Shown in pieces: positions 1 to 12,119 of a DNA stretch of 64,000 nucleotides. The stretch is taken from assembly GCA_050084985.1 (NCBI GenBank), contig JBITNC010000002.1, positions 17,112,001 to 17,176,000 on the forward strand, in the 5' to 3' direction. The notes beneath the pieces are model-generated. The model was given only the letters and a program-made list of their open reading frames with translations. It was not told where the DNA came from and searched no databases. This DNA is from Nageia nagi (Eukaryota; Pinophyta). Each line of letters begins with the position of its first letter. The first letter of the stretch is position 1. The position numbers and the translations under genes were made by a program.

Positions 1-560
1 AACTCTACTATGGTTGAAATGGTTGTTAAGGAAAGGATACGAAATACCAAGGAATTTAATCTATGAGTTCATGGCCTTACAAAACCAATTGATCCTTTAT
101 ATTTTAATCATGTTTTCCTACATATGACTTCAAATTTGAAAGATATAATTCTTGATGATGCTTGGGCTACATGCGATGATACTCTTGTTATCCACTTTTG
201 ATAAATAGAGAAACATTTATAAGCTTTACAAGTTAAGAAGAAATTATTTTCTCTTTTCAAAAATATTTATTTGGATGTTAATCTCATATGAATCTAAGTC
301 AAGGAACTTAAAAAAATCTTATACTTTGATCATAATTATCAGGAAAGAGAATAAATGGGTTATCATCTACAATTGCAGGCCTGTCATTTGTGACTCCCTC
401 CCTCTAGTATGGTGACATCCTAAATATTCACAATGATGCTATCCTTGGATCTCCATTGAGGCTAATAACTCCTCTATTGCATGTTGAAATTCCAATAATT
501 TTTTATGGTCTTATCCTAAAACCTTCTAAGATGTTATAGCTTCATGAGATATCATTTTCC
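1..560. other. Unassigned degenerate sequence
   Basis: No open frame, promoter or recognisable domain stands out. The stretch lies upstream of a decayed non-LTR endonuclease and may be its more 5' part, but no diagnostic motif was found to confirm this. Confidence 0.3.
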
Positions 561-1417
561 TCACCAAGACCCAAGAGATCCCTAAGAGGGCCCTCCCTTT
601 TGTTATAGTTTACTTTTGGTTCTCATTTGGCTAATGTGAAATTCATAGATAGAGTGGTTTTCAAGAATCTAGTGAAATTGCTTACCCTATGCTTACCTCA
701 TTTAGGAAAACCTTCAATCCATCATATTCTTATTAGCTTCATATGTGCAATTCAAGTATATATACTTACAGGTCTACGGAGGAACTCCTTCCCAATTTCT
801 TCATCGTATTATGTTATTTCCCTTTGTTTCTTCTTCCTTCAGTATGCATATCAATGAAGTTTTATTTCTTAACCTCTACCCATAGATTTCATATTTTTCC
901 ACCATGATCAAGGTTATCCTCCTAGGTAGCTTCAATTATCATATTGGAGCCCACTAAATGCCTATTCAATATCTTGTACGCAATGCACTTTGCTTTCATA
1001 TGCCCAACCTTAAGGACTTAAGTTTGATTCAAGTTTCAACTGAAGGGATAATAATATGACATGATACCAATATTGTCTTATACAAATGGGTGATTCACAT
1101 AGTCATTGGGATCCCTTATCCCACTCTAGAAAGGAAGTTTGCTTTCATCATGGTGAGTGTGCAAGAATCATTAGTTATGGTATTTATACCAAGGATCTTA
1201 TCCCCTACATTTGAGATTTTATTATCCCTCATTAACTACACCTCATCAACCATGATGTATTATCTTTCTCTCTTCATAATACCTCTCCCGTAATCCTCCC
1301 CCTCCTCATTATAATACCCCTAATACACATCTTATCATGATCTACTTTAATTATCCTCATACCATTGATCACTCTACTAGTCTCTCTCATATCATATCAA
1401 CATTCTAATCTCTCTTA
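560..1417 (+). pseudogene. LINE-X: decayed apurinic-type endonuclease part of a non-LTR retrotransposon
   Basis: Frames broken by stops and shifts contain motifs of the APE-like endonuclease that nicks target DNA for LINE insertion. VILLGSFNYHIGAH at about 913-954 corresponds to the LLGDFN..IG motif, with Asp replaced by Ser. LINHDVLSFSLHN at 1242-1280 corresponds to the terminal DH-x-LLSFSL motif. The frame stops at 1417, where a copia LTR begins. Sequence beyond that copia element (from 4702) continues as linker and then reverse transcriptase of what appears to be the same element. The protein is certainly dead. The family call rests on motif order and on the downstream RT; the clade is not assigned. 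Confidence 0.55.
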
Positions 1418-2078
1418 TGTTAGGAATGGAGCAAAAAATTTTGGGCTAAGTGATGATTTTTACCTCTTTATTTTATAATCAATATGCACAAGGCTGATCT
1501 GTAGGTCTAATTGGTGGGCAAGAGGTCAATCGGCCAAGAGGAGGCTGATCACACTATTCAATTGACTAATCAGTAAATTAATTATATTTGACCTTATGAT
1601 AGTTGATCTCAATAACCTAAGCAATCTTATGGTGGTTGATTATAAATCAAAGATAGAAAAACTCTATTTTCACATTAGAAACTCACTCTTGGGCTATTCT
1701 AAGTGTTGTAACTTAAAGTTACTTTAGGCATCAAATTCTATAATTATAAAATTACTCCAATTAAAAGCCCTAAAATTAGATTATATGAATCTATAAATAT
1801 ATATAAGATTATTATAGAATTTGGTTGGTATAATTTGCATAGGTATGAGGATTAGGAAGAGGAGAGTGAAGCCTTATTGAGAGAGACTGATGTAGTGGGG
1901 ATTTCTTGTAAGAACAAAGAGGAAGGTACAACAAGAATTAGTTATAAGTTGTATCTCTTCATGGCCTAGATTAATTAATTAAGGACTAGATATTCTCCAT
2001 GGATGTAGCCCACATTGGGTGAATCATGTTACATAGTTTGTAATCTCAACTATATTTTTTATATAGTGAATCCTAATA
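1418..2078 (+). repeat. Copia-1 5' LTR
   Basis: Begins TGTTAGGAATGGAGC and ends TCCTAATA, followed two bases later by the primer-binding site. It aligns along its length with 4007-4701, for example in the shared block near 1800-1870 and 4365-4435 that includes GAATTTG or GAATTCG followed by ATTGGTA-like sequence. Confidence 0.78.
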
Positions 2079-2080
2079 AG

Positions 2081-2092
2081 AGGTATCAGAGC
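2081..2092 (+). other. Copia-1 primer-binding site (initiator Met tRNA type)
   Basis: GGTATCAGAGC at 2082-2092 matches the core of TGGTATCAGAGC, the plant retrotransposon primer-binding site complementary to the initiator methionine tRNA 3' end. It lies just inside the 5' LTR, which fixes the LTR boundary and orientation. Confidence 0.8.
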
Positions 2093-2119
2093 TTTATTTT
2101 TGTCGGGTACTCAATAGAA

Positions 2120-3350
2120 AGGACAAGATGGTTTCTAGATCAAGTGGGAATGATGGTAAAAGAAAGGAGGTTCAAGATAGAAAATTATAATGGTTAGAAG
2201 ATTCATTTTTGGAAGATGATGGAGGACTACTTGTACTAAAAGGATCTTTTGCTACCTCTTGAGGGTAAGATAAAGAAACCTTTGACTATATCGGATGAGG
2301 AGTAGATCTTCTCGATAAAAAGGCATTGAGTATGATGAGATTGTATCCTAGAGCCATAATTTCCTTCAACATCTCTAAGTAAAAGACTATCAAGTATGTC
2401 ATGGATAAACTGACTAGGTTGTATGGAAAACCTTCAGCCTCTAATAAGGTATTCCTCATGAAAAGGTTATTTAATATGCAAACTATTGAGATCAAGACCT
2501 TATTGATTTTGTACTTATTCTCTTTAGTGGTTTGAGGTTGACTTGCATATGAATTTGTACTTATTTTTAGCAAGTTATAATACATTGGTAATAATGGTAA
2601 GTAACTTTTATTTAGATTCTAACAAGTTGAAGTTTGATGCTATGGTGGGCATACTTCTTAGTGAGGATATGTAGAGGAAATCCATGGATGAAACAAGTTA
2701 TCTTGATGTATTACTTGTTGAGAATAAGGGAAGACAAAGGGAGATAGGTGGAAATAAAAATAAAGGAAAAATACAAGGGAGATCCAAAGAAAAAGGTAAT
2801 ATGCAATGTTAGTATTGTGGGAAGAAGGGATACTTGAAAAAGGAGTGTTATTCTACGAAGGTGGATGGAAAAGAGGGCAATAAAGGTAATAATAGGGAAG
2901 CTAATATGGATGGTGAGATTTTACAAGATGATTTGATATTATCTCTTAATATGCATAATGGTTATTGGGTTATAGATTCAAGTGCTTCTTTTCATTCCAC
3001 TTCTCATAAGGATTATTTTATAGAATATGTTCAAGGATATTTTTGATAGGTTTTATTACATACTGATAATCCAATAGGATTGTGGGTATGGGTAATATGA
3101 AGATCAAATTCCTAAAAATAATTGGTGGATTCTTTAAAGGAGGTGAGGCACATACCATATTTTAAGAGAAACCCTATTTCAGCAAGCAAACTTGATGGTG
3201 AGGGTTACATGGTTGTATTTAATAATAAGTCGTAGAAGGTGACTAAGGGTTCCATGGTTGTTGCTAGAGTTAATATAGTTGGTTCGTTATATTTCCTTAA
3301 TAACACTTTTAATGATGCTATGGACTTAGCCTCTATAGGTGATAATGTAA
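2120..3350 (+). pseudogene. Copia-1 gag and protease remnant
   Basis: Frames with several stops resemble Tnt1/Tork-type Gag. There is an N-terminal part (2120-2600) with blocks such as MDKLTRLYGKPSA near 2400-2440. A CCHC zinc knuckle (CQYCGKKGYLKKEC) lies at about 2806-2850. An aspartic protease start (WVIDSSASFHST, in place of W-V-V-D-S-G-A) lies at about 2967-3005. The longest open piece is 2834-3046. After about 3230 (WKVTKGS-like, typical just upstream of the pre-integrase domain) the pol similarity fades; no integrase or RT motif follows. Gag and protease are both inactivated by stops and by the Gly-to-Ser change. Confidence 0.7.
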
Positions 3351-4006
3351 TTATGGCTTGGACATGTGAAAAATGGTGAATTGGGATTTATTGAAAAGAA
3401 GAGGATTCTCAATTCCTCAAGGATGGAAAGGATGTTTCAAATAATAAGAATATCTTAATACCAAAGGTGCAAGGAGGTATTCAACATCAAGATTTTAAAA
3501 CTCCACCAAGGGGTGTTGGAAGATATAAAAGGGTAAGACATTATTTCCATGTAGTCTTTTATATGTTCTATATTGATGGTGGTGAATGTTTTGAAAAAGG
3601 TGTGCAAAAGGAAACCAGTAAGAAGTATCTGGAGCTTGGGATGTATAAGTTACCTATAGGCATGGAAGGTTTTCATGATGTGTGTATGTAGAATGAATGT
3701 GGAGGAATGAGATCAAGAATTGTACAAGGAAGGGCTTGGGATAAAAGTGTTTGCATAAGAGGATATTGGTATGATGCATGGAGTTGGAGATGTGAACTAG
3801 TTGAGGTTCATGGAAAACCAAAGTGAAGAATTTTGTGAAGAAATGACAAGGGAGATATTTTTAAAGGTGAAAGTAAAGGTGGTTTCTATGGAGGAATTGG
3901 GAGTTCTCCCAATTTCAATTAGTCTCAAGAAATAGAGATTAAGATGAGAATATTTTAATCCAAAGTTGTAGGTTATTGTAGCAAAATCAATCTTCAAATG
4001 GGAGAT
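3350..4006 (+). other. Copia-1 residual 3' interior and polypurine tract
   Basis: This segment lacks RT or RNase H motifs although it lies where they belong. It ends in the purine-rich AAATGGGAGAT (about 3996-4006), which abuts the 3' LTR and is the expected plus-strand primer. One open frame at 3467-3691 resembles nothing I recognise. I infer a large internal deletion or replacement. Confidence 0.6.
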
Positions 4007-4701
4007 TGTTAGGAATGAAGCTTGATTGTTTTAGCTAAGTAATGATTTTCATCTTTTTGTTTCTAATTCGATATGCATAGGGAAATCAATCCAAATTAGC
4101 TAGGAGGACATTGATCACACTAATCAACCAGTCAATCAGTGAGATTATTGTATTCAACCTTGTGATAGTCGATCTTGATAACCCAATTGGCCTAATGGTG
4201 GTCAATCATAAACCAAATATAGGAAAACTCTATTTGAGGTTGGAAACTTGCAGTTGGGGTATTCTAAGTGTGTGAACTTTATGTTACTTTAGGTGGTGTA
4301 TTCTATAATTATAAAATTATTCTAGTTAAGATTCCTAAAATTAGATTGTATGAATCTATACATATATGTAATATTATTATAGAATTCGATTGGTAGAATT
4401 TACATAGGTGTGATGATTAGGAAGAGGAGAGTGAATCCTTGTTGAGAGAGACTATCAAGTAGTGAGAATTTCTTATAAGAATAAAGAGGAAGGTAGAACA
4501 AGATTTGGTTGTAGGTTATATCTCTTTATAGCTTGGACTAATTAATCAAGGACTTGATATTCTTCATGGATGTAGCTTGTTTTAGGTGAACCATGTTACA
4601 TAGTTTTTCATCTCTTGTTTGTGTGATCTTATTTCTTAGTTTTCTTCTACTTTAAAGTAGATTAATTTCTTAATTATATTTTTATATAATGAATCCTAAC
4701 A
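4007..4701 (+). repeat. Copia-1 3' LTR
   Basis: Starts TGTTAGGAATGAAGC directly after the polypurine tract and ends TCCTAACA, giving perfect 8-bp terminal inverted repeats. It is about 30 bp longer than the 5' LTR owing to small indels, including a segment near 4600-4670 that the 5' copy lacks. Confidence 0.78.
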
Positions 4702-6700
4702 CCTTTCTCCCTATCACCACTTCTTTAAATGACTTCATATCTCATGTCCTTTGGGAGGTTGACCTTAAATACTTAACCCTTAAAGTTCACTATTCCAATC
4801 CCCTCTCATTCACATGATTCTTTCCCTATGACCCATTGGTACAATGAATATTCTAATTGTTTTCATCAAAAGCTCTAATTTTTCTTATTACATAACCCTA
4901 GTTCATCCTTACCTGACACATGTTGAGAGTACCATCATATTTTGAGCTATAAGAAATATGAGTTTCTTAATTTAGAAAACTTATGTTTCTCAATTCCCTC
5001 CATCACTCCCCTAAATCCTTTTTGTACAACCTCCTCCTAAAGAAAATCCCACCTTCACACATTAATCCTCATGCTTGAGTCTCTTATGCTAACTATCTTT
5101 ATGATGTCCCTAGCTAACCCAACATTATTATCTCTTTACCATTCCCTCCTACAATTTATTTCAAACTAATGATATTAATAAAGCTATTCAAAAACTTAAC
5201 ACTAATAAATTTGCAAATTTTAAGGGCTTTCAGGAGAAGTTATTTAAATATAAAGTTGATTCACTTTCTTTTGTACTTTCTAATATTTTTAATGAGGTTA
5301 TTTTCTTTAGATTTTCCCCTTTTGGATATGACAAATTATTCACCCCATACACAAATAATAATATAGTTTTATTTTGAACAATTATAGGACAATTATGATC
5401 AAGTATTGCTTTACCAAGTTTTATGGAATAATGCATGAAATAAAATTACAAAAAAAGAAATAGTGTAGGAAGCTAAGGGTCATGGGGAAGGTAGGTTTTA
5501 GGTTTGATTATATATTTATCCTTTAGTGAATTATTGAGAAGGCTAACCAATGGTCCATCAAAGTCTTTTACTATTTCATTAGATTCAAAAAGAATTTTAA
5601 CTTAGTCCTGAGACTTCTTCTTCTTCAATGGCTCCATGAAATTGGTATCTTTTACACCCTTATTCTATATATAATCAAGTTATATGAGATAATGGTCATC
5701 CAATTTTGTACCCCTCACATCCTCTCTTACTCTATCAAGGGTATCATTAAGGTTAAATATGGTTTTCCCCTACCATTGGTCCTCTTTGGTATTTATATCA
5801 ACGATTAAACATTCATTGGACATCACACTCATGTGAATGATGATCATTTTATGGATCATATGTTGTTTATATTTCTTATTGTCAACAATTATGTGATTAT
5901 CCTCTCCCACTTTTTCAATATCTTATAGAGATAGCTAGATTTTCTCTAATTATTTTGTGATACCCAATAACTTGTTATCAACTTAACAATATGAAGGCCA
6001 TGATTTTTAACACTTTTAGAGATTTTTTCTCCAATTTTTAAGTTTTATACGAAGGATAACCTATGGAAATAACTACCTCTTACACTTGATTTTGGGTTCC
6101 ATTTTCTAGGCCTTATTTCAGTTTGAGACTAGCCTCTCAGTTGCATCATATAAGGGCTATGCTTCCCTCTCTATTATGGAATATTAATATTTTGATACAT
6201 ATTTTTAGGAAATCCTTTTAAATATACATATTTAAATACATTTTATTGATCCACTTCCATGTATGGCTTTAAGGTTTGGGTGCTTATTTATGATCTATCA
6301 ATAATCAGTTTGAGCATATTCAAACTGATTTATTGCAAATGAATGATCCATTAGTGCATTATCCAAGCTAAGTTCATAACTTCACCCTTTTATTTTAAAT
6401 GTATCTTACAAATAACCCTTTATATTTATAAAATTAAATCCATGGGAATATCCAGCTTTGGTCGTGTGAGATATATATTTGTATCCCTTTCTCTTGTAAT
6501 GATATCACCTCTTCAATATCATCTAGATGTTAATGTTTTTGGTTCTTTGATATATATTTTCTCTTTCAGTCTATTTATATTTCCATTAATCATAATCCTT
6601 CCTTTAAACACTCTTTGGTTGACCCTCCTCAACCTCATCCTTAGAAGCAGAGAACTCAAAGTTTTATTTAGGATGATATTTACTAGTAATATACTTTAAT
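4702..6700 (+). pseudogene. LINE-X: linker and reverse transcriptase remnant
   Basis: Continues LINE-X after the copia insertion. At 5170-5395 a frame reads DINKAIQKLNTNKF..FKGFQEKLFKY, then NIFNEV and NNN..TIIGQL. These match the N-terminal RT blocks (a-I..L..gKa.D..G, lFn.v, NYRTI) of non-LTR elements. At about 5739-5803 VKYGFPLPLVLFGIYIND stands for VKQGCPLSPTLFGIYIDE. At about 5990-6170 KAMIFNTF, ITTSYT and FSRPYFSLRLASQ match the K-V-M-I-F-N / YLG / F-S-L-R region. Stops and frameshifts are frequent and the catalytic FADD-type motif is not recognisable. This is a different lineage from the L1-type LINEs at 9010 and 21065. Confidence 0.6.
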
Positions 6701-8330
6701 AATATGGACTTTGCCTTCTTCAACACTTAGCCCTAAGTTGGTATTTTACATAGGTCACTCTTTGTAAGTAGTTGATAGTACCACCTATTTCCCCTTCTAT
6801 ATTAAATATCATTTATCACATGGCTTGAGGACTCCTCTTAGGAATATGAGAGTGCATTCCCAATAGCTCCATATTGAATTTTACCACTATTTTCCATGTA
6901 AGGATCCTATTTATCATATTTTCTTTATCAAGAAAATGCAATTTTAGGATCAATTTACTTCAAGTGCCCTACTTACTATGCTATATTGGGGATATTCTAT
7001 TACTTATTCATATACTTTGGTAACTATCTCTCCATAAGTTCTTCTAATATCTTGAGCAACGATGTCTAGACCTTTACAGTTCAGAGGTTGTCTCTCTTAG
7101 ATGCAAATTTTTATAACCCATTACTTCTATTAGGTGGTCAATCACCCTTGAGATACTTCTAAATCCTATATAAATAATAAAATATTAGTTCATTGGTATC
7201 ATTCATCACATAATACTATCTAGGTCCCTTAAGAACCTCCCCACCTAGATGCCATAAACTTATTTTTTTATCAATAATAAGATACCCCCTTATGTTTATC
7301 ACTAAGATAATGTAAATAATATCATATTAGCATTATTTTAACAAGAATTAATATTCCTTTGACCTTGGATGTCAAAAATGACTCAAGCAGTAGGTTCTTG
7401 TTTGCCCCAAGATGACTCAAACCTATCCCCTTAACCTAGGGCACCCTCCCCCTATCATTCTTGGCTCTTTAGTAATATCTTCTATGATGGTCGATATTGT
7501 AGTTGATGGTCATCCAAAATCATGTTGCACTTCAAGATTTAGATAGAATGTGGCCCCTAATTACACTCTTACTCATTGACATCTTCTTTTTCTCATATCT
7601 CTTCTCCCCAATTCTCTTAGAGGGACCTCCTCTCCCAATATTGTAATTTTAGGGTTACATTTCAAGGATTTTTTTCCCTCAAGCCTCCTTATCCCTTTGT
7701 TTATTTTCTTATTTTTCATAGCTATCTTTATTTTCTATGGTTTTTTTTCCTAATTATTGTCTACTTCTTCGATTTTACTTTCGTTTTCCTTTATCCTTTT
7801 TTATCAACTATGGATATTAGTATAATTATCTTATCTTATCTTATCTTCTACAACTACATAATCTTCATCTAAATGTTATGAAAAAATGATCTCTTCTTTT
7901 GGTAGATATATGAATATCATCTAATGCTACATATTGCAATGTAAAAAGAACATCCCCCCAATGATTAATTAACTCCTTCAAGTATTGTATCTTTATAAGC
8001 TTGTGTGAAATAACTATCTACATTGCCATATGCAAATAAGTAATGGTTTCAACACTTTTGGATCTAAACAAGATTGATCATTTAAAATATGTATCAAACA
8101 TCAATTAATTGAAGAAGCATTCTAATATAATATTCACAAAGCAATTATTTTTGATTAAAAAATTCTAGATAAAATAGCCTAAAGAAATCATAAATTCATA
8201 ACCAAGCATTATATATCTTAGAAAAATTATAAAATAAATGTGTAAAAATATTCTCTTATTTAAAAAATGAGTAATAAATATTTAAACTTACCAGATATTA
8301 CAACATAATGTCAAAAGGAAATCCTTGATG
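6700..8330. other. No gene seen; AT-rich sequence
   Basis: The first part may be the LINE-X C-terminal or 3' region. Nothing beyond about 6700 can be assigned. A run of short TCTTA repeats near 7828-7848 is the only visible local structure. Confidence 0.5.
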
Positions 8331-9005
8331 CATGATGCACCAATTAACTCTAGACCAAAAATAGGCTTTGGAGGTAGGCGATTTGAGGCAGTTTTGGTGT
8401 GATAATTTTTAACTACCTTATTTTTAGGTTTTAGTGGTAGTTTTTAGTAGGAAATTTTAAAATTCTACTTTAAATATTAAAAAGGTGTGTAAAAACCTCC
8501 TCTCAATATCAATTAGGCAAGCACTTGTAACATTTTGATTTTTTTGAGTTTTTTTAGAAGAGCACTTGAGAGGGTAAAAGCACTTTGAGTCGAGGGGGTT
8601 AGATAACTTGGATCATTTGTATTTTACCATGAAGATGAGAGCCAAGTTGAGGGGGTTATAGCACTTAAAGCATTTCCAACTTATCATAGAGAGCAAAGTC
8701 GAGCCGAGGGGGTTGCAGAGAGCACCTAACAAGTATTATTATATGTATCTTATCAAGCAATTTTGTGCTTTTGGAATAAAATTCTCTAGGATATTTTTCA
8801 TAAAACCTATTTTGTGTGTATCCTATAATCATTGCAAACCATGAAACTATGTTTGCATCATGCATCTTATTAAATAATTATTAGGCCTTGTGTATTCTTC
8901 CATAATTTGCATACATGTGACCTATCAAGAATCTTACAACCACAACATTCAATTTGCAAGTGCCAAGTAGACTCATCCAATTCAAGTTTTATGGCTAGTT
9001 TGTAT
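8330..9005 (-). repeat. PPR-derived dispersed repeat, copy 1
   Basis: Shares an extended, diverged match with 52255-52920. Both contain GGCTTTGGAGGTAGGCGATT-like sequence (8355-8375; 52268-52288), then a purine-rich zone with GAGAGGGT and GTCGAG. Both then carry the reverse complement of a PPR coding segment and a second piece (near 8935-8990; 52830-52890) equivalent to part of the tandem unit at 52.8-54.1 kb. The match stops at about 9005, where the L1-type LINE starts. That fits insertion of a 5'-truncated LINE into this repeat. Confidence 0.65.
8665..8865 (-). pseudogene. PPR protein fragment
   Basis: A 66-codon minus-strand frame begins MHDANIVSWFAMIIGYTQN, a good match to a plant PPR motif of the form K-M-x-x-x-N-V-V-S-W-T-A-M-I-x-G-Y-A-Q-N-G. 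PPR proteins bind organellar RNA in mitochondria or plastids. Only one motif remains, with no start context, targeting peptide or neighbouring motifs in frame. It is a dead fragment within a dispersed repeat. The HDAN signature is shared with fragments at 39826-40090, 52690-52790 and 54290-54430. Confidence 0.65.
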
Positions 9006-9019
9006 ACTGAAGATAATAG

Positions 9020-12000
9020 AATGCTTTCAAGGTTGGATTGAGCCATGTTATCTTCAAGTGATTCCTTTCAATTTGTTCGACCTTTGCAAGGGTGTTATTT
9101 GTCACTATCATCCCTTATCTGGTCACTCCACCATCATATTTTCTATGGACTCTGCTATCAGTTGAACAAGAAACTTCCCTTCATAGTTTTGCCTTAATAC
9201 CTCATTCTTGGATATTCCTTCTTTGTTGGATCACATTTTTAGAATCTATAATTTAGTTCACAGGCCCTTTAACTCAAGAGTTTGGATTGAGTGATGGGGA
9301 AATGCCATTAAAAGAACTATAGTTCTTCTCTAGAATTTAGGTAAGCAAGTAGCCAAAAGAAGAAGAATCTCTAATACCTCCCTCAAAGTTGAGCTTGCCA
9401 AACTCTTTGTCAAATTAGAAAGGAACCCCTTTGACCTTGAGCTATAAGGCCAAGTTGTTGCGATTAGATATGAAGTTCAAAAATCTGAAGTATATGAAGC
9501 CAAAGGGGAAAAAATCAAAGCTAGGTTTTACTAGCTTAAACTTAGTGATAGAGCATTGAAAGAGTTCTTCAAAATACTGAAGACTTCATCCAACTCCACT
9601 CAATTATTTACTTTATAAACTGAGGATGTCAAACTCAATGGAAGAATGTTATTTTGCAGTACCTTCCAAGGTTTGGAATGAACAGAGATCCTTGTGCGAC
9701 TTACTCTTATCCCTTGAGGATCCAAAATAGGCCTTATTAGTTATAGCCAATGAAAGGTCCTCGGGGCTAGATGGTTTCCATTATGAATTCTACAAAAAGT
9801 GTTGTGACATGGTCAGAATGGATCTATTGAATGTGTAGAAGGAAGCCCTCGAGATAGATTCCCTTGGGTTTTTAATAAACAAAGGTAATGTGAAATTCAT
9901 TCCCAAGGAAGGGGATCTTGAAATAATTACTAATTGGAGGCCTATTAATTTGTTTAATGTGAGCTATAAAATTATTGCTAAGACTCTTACTTTAATGCTC
10001 AAACCTCTCCCTCTGATTATCCAACCAGAGCAAACTAGCTTTATTAAAGGGCGTTACATATTGGATAATGTCATTACAATTTGGGAAGGCATGGAGTGGG
10101 CCAGCTCATCTAATCAACCTACCATTTTCCTCAAATTTGACTTTGAAAAAACATATGATAGAATTGAATGGTACTTCATTTTAGCTATGCTTAAAGCACT
10201 TGGTTTTGATCCTTGATTTATTAACACATTTTCAATGATATTCAAGGATTCTTATGTTATTCTATCTTCAAACAAATCCCAATCTAGGAGCCTTCCCCTT
10301 GGAAGATCAATCAAATAAGGTTATCCCCTTGCCCCCTCTCTTTAATTCTAGCTACTAAGGCCTTTAGTTACTTACTTGCCAATAAGGTAAGTCAAAATCT
10401 GATAAAAGGAATTTCACTTCCCAATATAAATAAACAATTTGTCAATGGCCACTTTGATGATGATTCTATCCTAACTATTGTTGAAGAAGAAACCTTTATC
10501 TCCATTACTTTAGAAGGCTTAAACACCTTATGTCTAGCCTCAAGGTCGAGCATACAATGGAGGAAAACTTCTTGCTACAAACTAGCCCCCTGTGATATGC
10601 CCCAATGGTTGAAATCTTATCCTTAGAAGTGGATTCAGCTAGGTGATATGTTCAAATTTTTGGGGATCCCTTTTGCCTTTTAAGATGATCTAGCTAGTTT
10701 ATGGAATTATGTAGAAAAGAAGGTGGAAAAGAAGCTCTCATATTGGGTTACCAAAAATATTTTTCTTGATTGTAAGTTTCATATTTGTTCAAAGGTGTTG
10801 GCTTCAACCCATGTTTTCTACTCCTTCTGTGGGGTGCCCTCAAAAAATTATTTTATAAAATTGGAGAAACTCTTAAAGGCCTTTCTCTGGTCAAAATTAA
10901 ATGGTATAAAAGGGTTTCATCGAGTTGCTTGGGAGGATTGTTGTCTCCCTAACCATCAGGATGGCTTGGGACTTTTTAACTGCTAATGTCAAGGTTTTGC
11001 TTTGTATACTAAGTGGATTGTGAGAGCTTTATGTGGTGAGGAGGTCTAGAAAATACTCATTCACAACAGCATTTTATCAGATCTTCCCTTTGGCAAGAAG
11101 GTTTGGAAAGGAATGAATTTACAAACTCTTATAACCACTAATGTTCTGGTTAAGATCCAAGGATCCTTTTTCATGAAAAATATTTAGAAATCATGGGAAG
11201 CTTTCAAATTGTGGATTTCTTAGGCTGAGCTCCAAGGCGGTTCCAAAGCATTTATCCCTTTTTTAAATGTATGGCTCTCACCTATCATCTCTATCCAAGG
11301 CATTCTTTTGGCAAAGATTGATGGGGTCTTTTCTCAAAGGTTTATTTGCAAAGGGATTGCTTATATGTCAAACTTCATGTCCCCTCTAACCAATGAGTGG
11401 CTACCCTAGTATATATTAATAAAAAATATAAGTTGTTACCTAAGGATAAACCTACCTATGAGGTGATAATTGATCGCACTCCCATTTTCAATTTTGGGAA
11501 AAGTATTCCAACACTTATTTCGTCCATGGTGGAAAGATTCGGTATGACCTAAGAATGTTCCTCTCCTATAGTACAAACCAAGTTTAGGCTATTCTTAGCT
11601 CTCACCAATGTTACCGATGACAAAGTCAATTACAAATGGGACTTGCTATCTACCCAAAAAAAATGATCGATTAGATTTAAGATAGTTTGGGCTAAATTCA
11701 TTAAACCAATGAAAAGTTTCCTTAGCTGGAGCTTTCTCTTTCAAGGACTCCCCATTGGTCCCAAACACAAACATATGAGTTATATCAATAGTGAATGTAA
11801 AAATTGCCTAGAGGAGGAAGATTACAAGCATGTGTTTTGGGATTGCCCAAGAGCTCATGAGGCTTAGGATTGGTTGTTCACCTTTTAAGACCCTGTATGA
11901 AGAATCATTATTGTTGGATACATATTTTACTTGGAGACCATGTGGAGTATTCTGATAACTTGTCAACCACATCGCATATTTTCAAACAAGGTCTTTTGTT

Positions 12001-12119
12001 CCATCTACGAAAGACCAAAAATAAAATCATTTTTTAAGGAAAGAATCCCATCTCTCTCCTTGTCTCTTTTTGATAAGTATGAGGTTTTCTATGCTTGTTG
12101 GTTGCATATAAATAATTAA
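9020..12119 (+). pseudogene. LINE-1a ORF2 remnant: linker, reverse transcriptase and zf-RVT C-terminus
   Basis: ORF2 would make the endonuclease/RT that copies LINE RNA at the nick. The linker is at 9060-9700. RT runs from about 9750: SSGLDGFHYEFYKK, then at 9890-10216 an open stretch with PKEGDLEIITNWRPINLFNV, EQTSFIKGRYILDNV and FDFEKTYDRIEW, the usual plant L1 RT blocks. The catalytic FADD is FDDD at 10453-10464, so Ala became Asp although both catalytic Asp remain. Then GIPFAF, KKLSYW and GFHRVAWEDCCLP (to 10986), and a zinc motif CKNCLEEEDYKHVFWDC at about 11799-11850. In-frame stops and shifts make it non-functional. Confidence in the family is high. Confidence 0.85.

Larger units (their letters stand above)
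1418..4701 (+). mobile_element. Copia-1: internally deleted Ty1/copia retrotransposon with both LTRs
   Basis: Two related LTRs (1418-2078 and 4007-4701) bracket a 1.9-kb interior holding a primer-binding site, gag, zinc knuckle, a protease start and a polypurine tract. At 3.28 kb it is well short of the ~5 kb usual for the Tork/Tnt1-type copia elements it resembles, because integrase, RT and RNase H are missing. The LTR tips form the inverted repeat TGTTAGGA/TCCTAACA (complete in the 3' copy, TCCTAATA in the 5' copy). The LTRs differ at many positions, so insertion is old. It sits inside LINE-X. No clean target-site duplication is visible (TCTTA before, CCTTT after). Confidence 0.8.
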
